A DNA stretch of 48,861 nt, from NCBI GenBank assembly GCA_902612825.1, contig CACMET010000011.1, positions 1-48,861 on the forward strand, given 5' to 3'. Origin of the DNA: an uncultured Alphaproteobacteria bacterium. GTDB taxonomy: Bacteria; Pseudomonadota; Alphaproteobacteria; HIMB59; GCA-002718135. Both the position numbers and the translations under genes were made by a program. Below are positions 42,775 to 48,861 of the stretch, piece after piece (within the stretch, counting starts at the first letter, position 1; each line of letters starts with the position of its first letter). The notes under the pieces are model-generated. The model made no database searches and had not been told where the DNA came from. It saw only the letters and a program-made list of their open reading frames with translations.

Positions 42775-43260
42775 TTAATCTCTAAAATTTACAAATTGGA
42801 CTGGTATACCTATCTTAGCATCCTCAATAAGCTTCATTACACTTTGTAAATCATCTTTTTTCTTTCCTTCAACACGAAGTTCATTCCCATTGATCTTTAC
42901 TTGAACTTTTAATTTAGAACTTTTGATATCAGAAGTAATTTTTTTACACAGTGATTGCTCAATTCCTTCTACTAATTCATACGTCTGACGAATTTTATTC
43001 CCCCCAGCTTTTTCCATATCATTTTTTTTTAAACATAAAGGATCAACTTTTCGTCTAACAAAATGAGTAACCAGCATGTCATTTACTTGACCAGCTTTCA
43101 TTTCATCGTCAGTAGTAACAACTATAGTATTTTCTTTTTTTTCAATTGAAGTATCTGATCCTTTAAAATCGTACCTAGTAGTAATTTCTCTTGTAGCATT
43201 TCCTAATGCGTTATCAATTTCTTGATGATCTAATCTGTTTACAATATCAAAACTAGGCAT
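42775..43260 (-). CDS. yajQ: YajQ family cyclic-di-GMP-binding-type protein
   Basis: This 161-residue UPF0234 protein begins MPSFDIVNRLDHQEIDNALGNATREITTRYDFKGSD; the first part of that stretch is the family signature. The two ferredoxin-like subdomains follow, with ENTIVVTTDDEMKAGQVNDML and FVRRKVDPLCLKKNDMEKAGG. It ends GIPVQFVNFRD as most members do. Some YajQ proteins bind cyclic-di-GMP or nucleic acids; whether this one does is unknown. Four bases separate it from rmuC upstream. Confidence 0.94.
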   Translation of the reverse strand: MPSFDIVNRLDHQEIDNALGNATREITTRYDFKGSDTSIEKKENTIVVTTDDEMKAGQVNDMLVTHFVRRKVDPLCLKKNDMEKAGGNKIRQTYELVEGIEQSLCKKITSDIKSSKLKVQVKINGNELRVEGKKKDDLQSVMKLIEDAKIGIPVQFVNFRD

Positions 43261-43264
43261 TTAT

Positions 43265-44224
43265 TTAGTTTATTACATCGTCATTTATATCTGGCAACTG
43301 TTTTTTAGTGCTTAATCTTCCTAATTTTTTCATCTTTTCTACTTTTTTAGTCAAACTTCCTGAACCATCTTGCAATCTTTGTTTAGCTTCATCCATTTTT
43401 GATTTAGCTAAATCTATTGACTGATTAGCTTTTACAAACGACTCATATACACTGACTGTTTTATCATAAATATCTGATGCAGCTGATGCTATATCTTGTA
43501 TTGTTTTAGATTGTTTATCAACCCGCCACATATTTTCTACAGCTTTAAGTAAAAAGGGTAAAGTTGATGGCCCAACAATAATTATTTTATTGTTCCATGA
43601 ATCTTCTATAAGTTTATTTGCCTCATTATATAAAGTAAGTAGTGCTGGTTCTATTGGAACAAACATTAAAACATTATCAATTGTATTGATTCCATATATT
43701 TTTGAATAATTATCTTTACTCAAACTTCTAATCGAAGTTTTTGTTAAATCCAAAAATTTTTTCAAAAATATCTTCTTTTGTTGATTGTCATTTGTATTAG
43801 AATAATCATGCCAAGAATCTAAGGACACTTTTGAATCTATAATTATGTGTCTATTACCTGGCATATGAACAATTACATCAGGTTTTTGTAAATTGCCATC
43901 TTCATCTCTAAAAGTTTTTTGAGTTGAGTACTCTTCTCCTTCTCTTAAACCAACACTATCTAAAATATTTTTAAGTACAAATTCTCCCCAAGGACCTTGT
44001 TGAAGGGCACCACCTCTTATTAATGTATTTTCAATTCTATCTTGAGCTAAATTAAAATTTTGTAAAGATTGCTGAATTGATTGCATGTGATTTTTTAAGG
44101 AAGTAAGATCAGTATCATCTTTTATTTCAGAATTTTTTGGTTTGCGAAGAAAAAATAAAATTGCTAAAAAACCAACTCCAGATAAAAAACCAATAATGAA
44201 AACAAATATAAGATTTTCAAACAT
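43265..44224 (-). CDS. rmuC: RmuC family protein
   Basis: This 319-residue protein has an N-terminal membrane helix (FVFIIGFLSGVGFLAILFFL), a short coiled coil, and the RmuC core. The core has GPWGEFVLKNILDSVGLREGEEY, KPDVIVHMPGNRHIIIDSKVSL with the nuclease-like Asp and DSK, and FVPIEPALLTLY. RmuC limits DNA inversion at repeats and is predicted to be a PD-(D/E)xK-type nuclease. A GTG at 44227 precedes the ATG by one codon; ATG 44224 is chosen. It is shorter than E. coli RmuC, mainly in the coiled coil. Confidence 0.91.
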   Translation of the reverse strand: MFENLIFVFIIGFLSGVGFLAILFFLRKPKNSEIKDDTDLTSLKNHMQSIQQSLQNFNLAQDRIENTLIRGGALQQGPWGEFVLKNILDSVGLREGEEYSTQKTFRDEDGNLQKPDVIVHMPGNRHIIIDSKVSLDSWHDYSNTNDNQQKKIFLKKFLDLTKTSIRSLSKDNYSKIYGINTIDNVLMFVPIEPALLTLYNEANKLIEDSWNNKIIIVGPSTLPFLLKAVENMWRVDKQSKTIQDIASAASDIYDKTVSVYESFVKANQSIDLAKSKMDEAKQRLQDGSGSLTKKVEKMKKLGRLSTKKQLPDINDDVIN

Positions 44225-44230
44225 CACTAT

Positions 44231-44647
44231 TTAGATAAGATATAAATATATTATCAAATATCTAGCAATTTTCCCAATAGATACAAATATTAAAAAAAAA
44301 GTAATATTATATCTTACTGTACCTGCTGCAAATGCGATTGGATCTCCAATAATAGGTACCCATGAAAATAATAATGACCATTTTCCATACTTTTTGAAAA
44401 TATCTGTAGCTTTCTGTAATAAGTATTGATTTACTGGAAACCAAGGTTTCTTAATAAGAAAATTTACAAAGTAACCACATATCCAACTGATTAGAGATCC
44501 TAAAATATTACCTGCTGAAGCAAAAAATAATAATAAAAATGGATTATACTTATTAGATAATAATAGTGCTGATAAATATGTCTCTGAAGCAAAAGGAAAA
44601 AAAGTACCTAAAGACAAACAAAAAATAAATAATGATGAATAGATCAA
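44231..44647 (-). CDS. YqaA/DedA-family membrane protein
   Basis: This small 138-residue membrane protein is of the SNARE-associated/DedA group, YqaA branch. It has four to five hydrophobic segments. TFFPFASETYLSALLLSNKY and FFASAGNILGSLISWICGYFVN occur early, with FSWVPIIGDPIAFAAGTVRYNITFF carrying the conserved Gly/Asp/Pro pattern. DedA proteins affect membrane lipid translocation and proton motive force. The only start in frame is TTG at 44645-44647, as the protein has no internal Met. It is the first gene of the minus-strand run to lysE. Confidence 0.85.
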   Translation of the reverse strand: MIYSSLFIFCLSLGTFFPFASETYLSALLLSNKYNPFLLLFFASAGNILGSLISWICGYFVNFLIKKPWFPVNQYLLQKATDIFKKYGKWSLLFSWVPIIGDPIAFAAGTVRYNITFFLIFVSIGKIARYLIIYLYLI

Positions 44648-44696
44648 AGTATTTCTTATTGTTAATTTATGTTATTGTTATGTTACTTATCAATTT

Positions 44697-45839
44697 ATGA
44701 ACGATTTTCCAAAAGAAGAATTTATTTCCAGAATTGAAACAATACAAATACATATTGAAAAAGAAAATATTGATGCTGTTATTATAACTTCACCGTCAAA
44801 TTTTAGATATTTCACTGGACTTGATAGTAATTTTTGGGAAAGTCCTACAAGACCCTGGTATTTAATTATTTCAAAAAAAAATCCAATTAAAGCTATAATA
44901 CCATCTATTGGTATTACAGCTATGCAAAACACATTAGTCAATGATATCGAAACTTGGGAGTCTCCAACTCCGAAAGATGAAGGAATATCTTTATTGAAAA
45001 AAAACATCAAAAGTTTTCCTAAAAATTCAAATATTGGTTTTGAATTAGGAAATGAAACTTTTTTGCGAATGAGTATTAACGATTATCAGGATATTCAAAA
45101 AAATTTATCAGAATATAATTTTGTTGATGCTAGTAAAATACTTTGGAATATAAGAAAAATAAAATCTGAAATAGAGATCAGTAATATTAAAGAAATTTGT
45201 TCTATTACAAGTAAGGTGTTTGATAATTTTCCTGAAAAAATTAATTTAGGAATGAGTGAAAAACAAATTACATCAATATTTAAAAAAGAATTAATTGAGG
45301 GTGGTGCAGATTATATTCAATATATGGCGTGTGCTTCGGGACTTAATGGTTATAATCAGATTATCTGTAACCCAACAGAAAGAGTAACTAAAGATGGTGA
45401 TATTCTAATTATTGATACCGGTGCAACTTTAAATGGTTATTATTCAGATTTTGATAGAAATTTTGGCTTTGGAAGAATTAACAAACAAGTTCTAGATGCA
45501 TATAATAAATTGTGGGAAGCAACTGAGAGAACTTTAGAAATTATAAAACCTGGAACTAGTTGTTCAGAAATATATTCTAAATTATCTTATAGTTTAACAG
45601 CTAACAACATATCAGTTGGAAGGATGGGTCATGGTTTAGGCTTACAACTGACTGAGCCGCCAAGTATTATGAAAAATGACAAAACATTACTTGAGGAAAA
45701 TATGATTATAACTCTTGAGCCATCAATTGAAATGGACCAAAATAAAATATTAGTACAAGAAGAAAATTTATTGATAACTAAAGATTCCTATAAACTTTTA
45801 AGTACTAGAACTCCTGAAAATTTACCTATTATTAATTAG
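44697..45839 (+). CDS. M24 family peptidase (Xaa-Pro aminopeptidase/creatinase type)
   Basis: This 380-residue pita-bread-fold metallopeptidase has an N-terminal creatinase-like domain (ITSPSNFRYFTGLDSNFWESP). The C-terminal catalytic domain has all five metal ligands: Asp in LIIDTGATLNGYY, Asp in SDFDRNFG, His in GRMGHGLGLQ, Glu in TLEPSIEM and Glu in LVQEENLLI. Candidates are Xaa-Pro aminopeptidase or a related amidohydrolase such as ectoine hydrolase; the sequence does not decide. Its stop is next to the convergent peptide transporter operon, which fits peptide use. Confidence 0.89.
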   Translation: MNDFPKEEFISRIETIQIHIEKENIDAVIITSPSNFRYFTGLDSNFWESPTRPWYLIISKKNPIKAIIPSIGITAMQNTLVNDIETWESPTPKDEGISLLKKNIKSFPKNSNIGFELGNETFLRMSINDYQDIQKNLSEYNFVDASKILWNIRKIKSEIEISNIKEICSITSKVFDNFPEKINLGMSEKQITSIFKKELIEGGADYIQYMACASGLNGYNQIICNPTERVTKDGDILIIDTGATLNGYYSDFDRNFGFGRINKQVLDAYNKLWEATERTLEIIKPGTSCSEIYSKLSYSLTANNISVGRMGHGLGLQLTEPPSIMKNDKTLLEENMIITLEPSIEMDQNKILVQEENLLITKDSYKLLSTRTPENLPIIN

Positions 45840-47558
45840 TTAAATAATTGATTCAATTTTAGGCATAAGTCTAATTAATTCCTTCGTATATTCATGCTCA
45901 GGATTATTAAACAATTCCTCTGTATCTTTTGTTTCACAAACAGCACCATTTTTTAGTACAATTATTCGGTTACACATTTGGCGAACTACAGGAAGATCAT
46001 GGCTAATAAATAGCATAGTGAGATGAAGTTCATCTTGTATATCTTTTAATAAATTCAATATTTGAGCTTGTATGCTTACGTCTAATGCAGAAGTTGGTTC
46101 ATCACATATTAATAATCTTGGTCTTGTTGCCAAGGCACGAGCAATAGATATTCTCTGCCTTTGCCCTCCTGAGAATTCGTGCGGGTATCGATCTAGAGAT
46201 TGTCTGGTCATTCCCACAATATCTATTAGGTCATAAACATTTTGTAAAAGATCATTATTGCTAATATTTTTTTGAAAAAATTTAATTGGTTCTGCAATAA
46301 TATCCTTAACTTTGAAACGAGGATTTAGAGATGAGTAAGGATCTTGAAAAATCATTTGAATTTGACCTCTACTATTATGAATTTGATATTTTTTATTTGA
46401 ATTATATAGAGGTTCATTATTATAAATTAAATTACCTTTATTAGGACTAATTAATCCAGTAATAATTTTTGCAATAGTTGATTTACCTGAACCAGACTCT
46501 CCAACTAATCCAAGTGTCTCACCTTCGAATAATTCAAAAGATACATTGTCGACAGCTTTAACTATTTTATCATTCGAACTTTTATTAGAAATAAATGAAA
46601 AACCACTACCTAAAGAATTATCATCAAAAACTTTTGTCACTTCCTCAAGTTTTAATAATTTTTGATTTTTATTTTCCCTTATGCCCCATGTTTTAATAAT
46701 ATTTTTAGTCAAATCCTTGGAACTAGATGTTATTTCCTTACCATCGGGGCTAATCAATTTAAATCTATCAATTTTCTTATTTGTTGGTGGTACTGAAATT
46801 ACTAAGCTTCTTGCTTCTGTTGATTTTGGATTTGTTAATAATTCTTTAGTCTCACCTTGTTCAACAATATGTCCGTATCTCATGACAATAACTTTATCAG
46901 TCGTCTCTGCTATGACTCCCATATCATGCGTAATAATTATAACACCAAGATTTCTTTTCTTTGTAAGATCTTTAAGAAGTTCTAATATTTGATATTGAAT
47001 ACTTACATCTAAAGCTGTTGTTGGTTCATCTGCAATTATTAAGTCAGGTTCACAACTTATAGCTAAAGCTATCACAACTCTTTGACGCATACCGCCACTA
47101 AATTGGTGTGGATAGTCTTCAATTCTTTTTTCAGCGTTCTCTATTCCAACCTCTTTAAGTAGTTGAATTGATTTTTTAAGTGAATCTTGATAACTTAAAT
47201 TTAAATGAGCCTGAATAGTTTCAATTAATTGATCTTTTATTTTAAATAGAGGGTTTAATGAAGTTTGAGGGTCTTGAAAGACAAATCCTATTTTTTTTCC
47301 TCTAATATTTTGAATTATTTCTTCATTACTTCTTAATTCAATATTGTCTATTTTTATTGAGCCATCTGTGATTTCACCTGGAGGATCAATCAAGTTAATT
47401 ATCGCATTTGCAATTGTAGATTTTCCAGATCCAGACTCACCGACAATTCCTAATATTTCGCCTCTTTCTAAAGAAAATTCTACATTTTTGCTTGCAACAA
47501 TAGTTTCCTTTCGTGTTGGATAACTTATGTTTAAATTTTTTACTTCTAAAAAACTCAT
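45840..47558 (-). CDS. Peptide/nickel ABC transporter, fused double ATPase
   Basis: This is a single 572-residue protein holding both ATPase domains of a dipeptide/oligopeptide importer (DppD-DppF or GsiA-like). Each half has a Walker A GESGSGKST (first at residues 40-48, second near 350). Each has a signature motif (FSGGMRQR; FSGGQRQR), and Walker B is IIADEPTTALD then LICDEPTSALD. The frame is open 13 codons further upstream, but ATG 47558 overlaps the permease stop as ATGA and begins with the normal SFLEVKNLNISYP. The solute-binding protein is presumably beyond the window edge. Confidence 0.94.
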   Translation of the reverse strand: MSFLEVKNLNISYPTRKETIVASKNVEFSLERGEILGIVGESGSGKSTIANAIINLIDPPGEITDGSIKIDNIELRSNEEIIQNIRGKKIGFVFQDPQTSLNPLFKIKDQLIETIQAHLNLSYQDSLKKSIQLLKEVGIENAEKRIEDYPHQFSGGMRQRVVIALAISCEPDLIIADEPTTALDVSIQYQILELLKDLTKKRNLGVIIITHDMGVIAETTDKVIVMRYGHIVEQGETKELLTNPKSTEARSLVISVPPTNKKIDRFKLISPDGKEITSSSKDLTKNIIKTWGIRENKNQKLLKLEEVTKVFDDNSLGSGFSFISNKSSNDKIVKAVDNVSFELFEGETLGLVGESGSGKSTIAKIITGLISPNKGNLIYNNEPLYNSNKKYQIHNSRGQIQMIFQDPYSSLNPRFKVKDIIAEPIKFFQKNISNNDLLQNVYDLIDIVGMTRQSLDRYPHEFSGGQRQRISIARALATRPRLLICDEPTSALDVSIQAQILNLLKDIQDELHLTMLFISHDLPVVRQMCNRIIVLKNGAVCETKDTEELFNNPEHEYTKELIRLMPKIESII

Positions 47559-48478
47559 CTCTTTTTTAATTTTGGATTTAAAGCATCTCTCATCCAATCC
47601 CCTAATAAATTAATTGATAATGCTAAAACAATTAAGAAAATTGCTGGAAAAAAAGTAATCCACCACTCTCCTGAAAATAAAAAATTATTTCCAAACCTTA
47701 TTAGAGTCCCAAGAGAAGGTGTTGTTGGTGGAACGCCAACACCTAAAAAACTTAAGGTGGACTCTGTAATAATTGCAAGTGCTAATCCGATTGTAGCAAT
47801 TACTAATATAGGCCGAAGTATATTTGGTAAAATATGCTTAAACATAATCAATATATTTGATAATCCAATAATTCTTGAAGCTGAGACATACTCTTTATTT
47901 TTTTCAACTAAGGTTGATGCTCTCGATACTCTTGCAAACTGAGGCCATTCTGAAATACCAATGGCGAAAATCAAAACATAAATTGCCATTTCGTCATGCA
48001 TTGATTGTGAGATAATTGCCCTTGCAATACCATCAACAAGTAAAGCCATTAAAATACTTGGAATAGTTAACTGCACATCTGTAAGGCGCATTACAATAAT
48101 CTCATACCTACCACCAATATATCCAGCTGTTATTCCAAGAAAAACTCCAAGTATCATTGCAAAAATTATAGATGCAAAACCAACGATCAGTGAAATTCTT
48201 GAACCATAAATCATTGTTGAAAACATATCTCTTCCTTGCTGATCAGTTCCTAATATGAAGCTAAAACTTCCTCCCTCCGACCATACTGGTGGGGTAAAGG
48301 CATCCATTAGAGAAACTGATGCTGGATCAAAAGGATTATAAGGTGCAACTATCCCAGCAAATACAGAACAAAAAAGTATAATAAAAAATATTGTTGAAGA
48401 AATTACTGCTAATTTAGAATTAAAGAAACTGTATCCAATATCAGTATCGTATATTTTATTGTACGTTTTAAGTAGCAT
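47555..48478 (-). CDS. Peptide ABC transporter permease, DppC type
   Basis: This inner-membrane permease of 307 residues has a short cytoplasmic N-terminus and about six helices. The early loop motif is FILGTDQQGRDMFSTMIYGSRISL. The ATPase-contact EAA loop is EYVSASRIIGLSNILIMFKHILPN, and the C-terminus has ESTLSFLGVGVPPTTPSLG. All are characteristic of DppC/OppC. One base separates it from the DppB-type gene, and it overlaps the ATPase by 4 bases. Confidence 0.95.
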   Translation of the reverse strand: MLLKTYNKIYDTDIGYSFFNSKLAVISSTIFFIILFCSVFAGIVAPYNPFDPASVSLMDAFTPPVWSEGGSFSFILGTDQQGRDMFSTMIYGSRISLIVGFASIIFAMILGVFLGITAGYIGGRYEIIVMRLTDVQLTIPSILMALLVDGIARAIISQSMHDEMAIYVLIFAIGISEWPQFARVSRASTLVEKNKEYVSASRIIGLSNILIMFKHILPNILRPILVIATIGLALAIITESTLSFLGVGVPPTTPSLGTLIRFGNNFLFSGEWWITFFPAIFLIVLALSINLLGDWMRDALNPKLKKR

Positions 48479-48479
48479 T

Positions 48480-48861
48480 TTAACTACCCTCTTCCTTCAG
48501 CCTAATTCTAGGATCAATAAAATAGTATGTGATATCTACAATAAAATTTATCATAACAAATATAAAAGCTACCATAATCATGTATGCTGACATAATTGGA
48601 ATATCGACAAAGTATACTGCTTTGATAAATAATGACCCCATGCCTGGCCATTGAAAAACTGTTTCTGTAATAATTGAAAAAGCAATTAACGTTCCAATGT
48701 TAATACCTGTAATAGTAATAACTGGAATTAATCCATTTTTTAGCGCATGCTTATAATTAATAACACTCCTTTTTATACCTCTTGCTTTTGCAAATTTAAT
48801 ATAATCTGTTTGTAAAATTTCCATCATTTCAGCGCGGACTAATCTAATAACATAGGTCATT
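48480..48861 (-). CDS. Peptide ABC transporter permease, DppB type, 5' part outside window
   Basis: This is the C-terminal part of a DppB/OppB-type permease; 126 residues are visible and family members usually have about 310-340. The EAA loop is TDYIKFAKARGIKRSVINYKHALKNGLIP. It is followed by ITGINIGTLIAFSIITETVFQWPGMGSLFIKAV and a last helix pair ending FIDPRIRL. A methionine codon at the window edge lies in the middle of the domain and is not the start; the frame continues past base 48861. It precedes the DppC-type gene by one base. Confidence 0.93.
   Translation of the reverse strand, partial: MTYVIRLVRAEMMEILQTDYIKFAKARGIKRSVINYKHALKNGLIPVITITGINIGTLIAFSIITETVFQWPGMGSLFIKAVYFVDIPIMSAYMIMVAFIFVMINFIVDITYYFIDPRIRLKEEGS

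Noticed and set aside
46681..46992. Plus-strand open frame of 103 codons opposite the ABC ATPase
   Set aside because: It mirrors conserved ATPase codons and has no promoter, start signal or domain of its own.
1..48861. tRNA, rRNA, CRISPR array, insertion sequence or prophage
   Set aside because: Coding genes fill nearly the whole window; no gap is long enough for an rRNA. No cloverleaf, spaced direct repeats, transposase, integrase or phage gene was found by eye.

Overview
The window is a dense, strongly AT-rich stretch of a free-living alphaproteobacterial chromosome. Several things point to a streamlined marine lineage such as the SAR11, HIMB59 or AEGEAN-169 groups: very short intergenic gaps (the largest is about 94 bases), many overlapping stop/start codons, and Lys/Asn/Ile-rich proteins. 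Alphaproteobacterial markers include a class I lysyl-tRNA synthetase, a three-subunit transhydrogenase (alpha1, alpha2, beta), COQ9, DUF1244, the BolA / J-domain / CobS / CobT block and a type 2 heme A synthase. The lineage is inferred from gene content and base composition, not from a phylogeny. I see no rRNA, tRNA, CRISPR array, insertion sequence or prophage gene, and no gene-free stretch above 300 bases.

Layout. 1-5788: the end of aroB, a CorC/HlyC-type CBS membrane protein, bolA on the opposite strand, then J-domain protein, CobS and CobT as an overlapping unit. 5785-8008 (minus): rpmB, queuosine-precursor transporter and tgt. 8052-11988 (minus): MarR regulator, class I lysS, pyrD and a HAD phosphatase, led by a clear palindromic operator. 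12037-13358 (minus): a ferredoxin reductase and its 2Fe-2S ferredoxin, divergent from 13412-16624 (plus): ctaA, an SDR that lacks the catalytic Tyr, a secreted DUF6134-like protein and a normal SDR. 16621-19368: a phosphofructokinase of the mixed-substrate type, DUF465, COQ9, peptide deformylase and S21. 19365-25351 (minus): transhydrogenase genes, ABC1 kinase and oligoendopeptidase F. 25408-30992: acyl-CoA synthetase, DUF1244, pyruvate kinase, aspartate aminotransferase and a TauE/SafE permease. 31058-40739 (plus): a two-gene saccharopine-pathway lysine module, uvrB, a 3-hydroxyisobutyryl-CoA hydrolase-like protein, a dimethylglycine dehydrogenase-like flavoprotein, an unrecognised membrane-anchored protein and an AEC transporter. 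40732-48861: TPR protein, DUF2805, GST, LysE exporter, YajQ, RmuC, YqaA/DedA protein, an M24 peptidase, and a peptide ABC transporter that runs off the window edge.

How it works together. Phosphofructokinase and pyruvate kinase suggest an Embden-Meyerhof route. Transhydrogenase, COQ9, an ABC1 kinase and heme A synthase fit aerobic respiration with ubiquinone and an aa3-type oxidase. Peptide uptake, two peptidases, lysine degradation, an acyl-CoA hydrolase and the demethylating flavoprotein fit a life on dissolved amino acids, peptides and methylated amines. The main points for a second look are the CobS/CobT/J-domain block (probably a metal-insertion or remodelling machine not limited to B12), the MarR operator in front of lysS, the repeated -10 boxes only 4-8 bases before start codons (suggesting leaderless mRNAs), the Tyr-less SDR and the unidentified protein at 38930.
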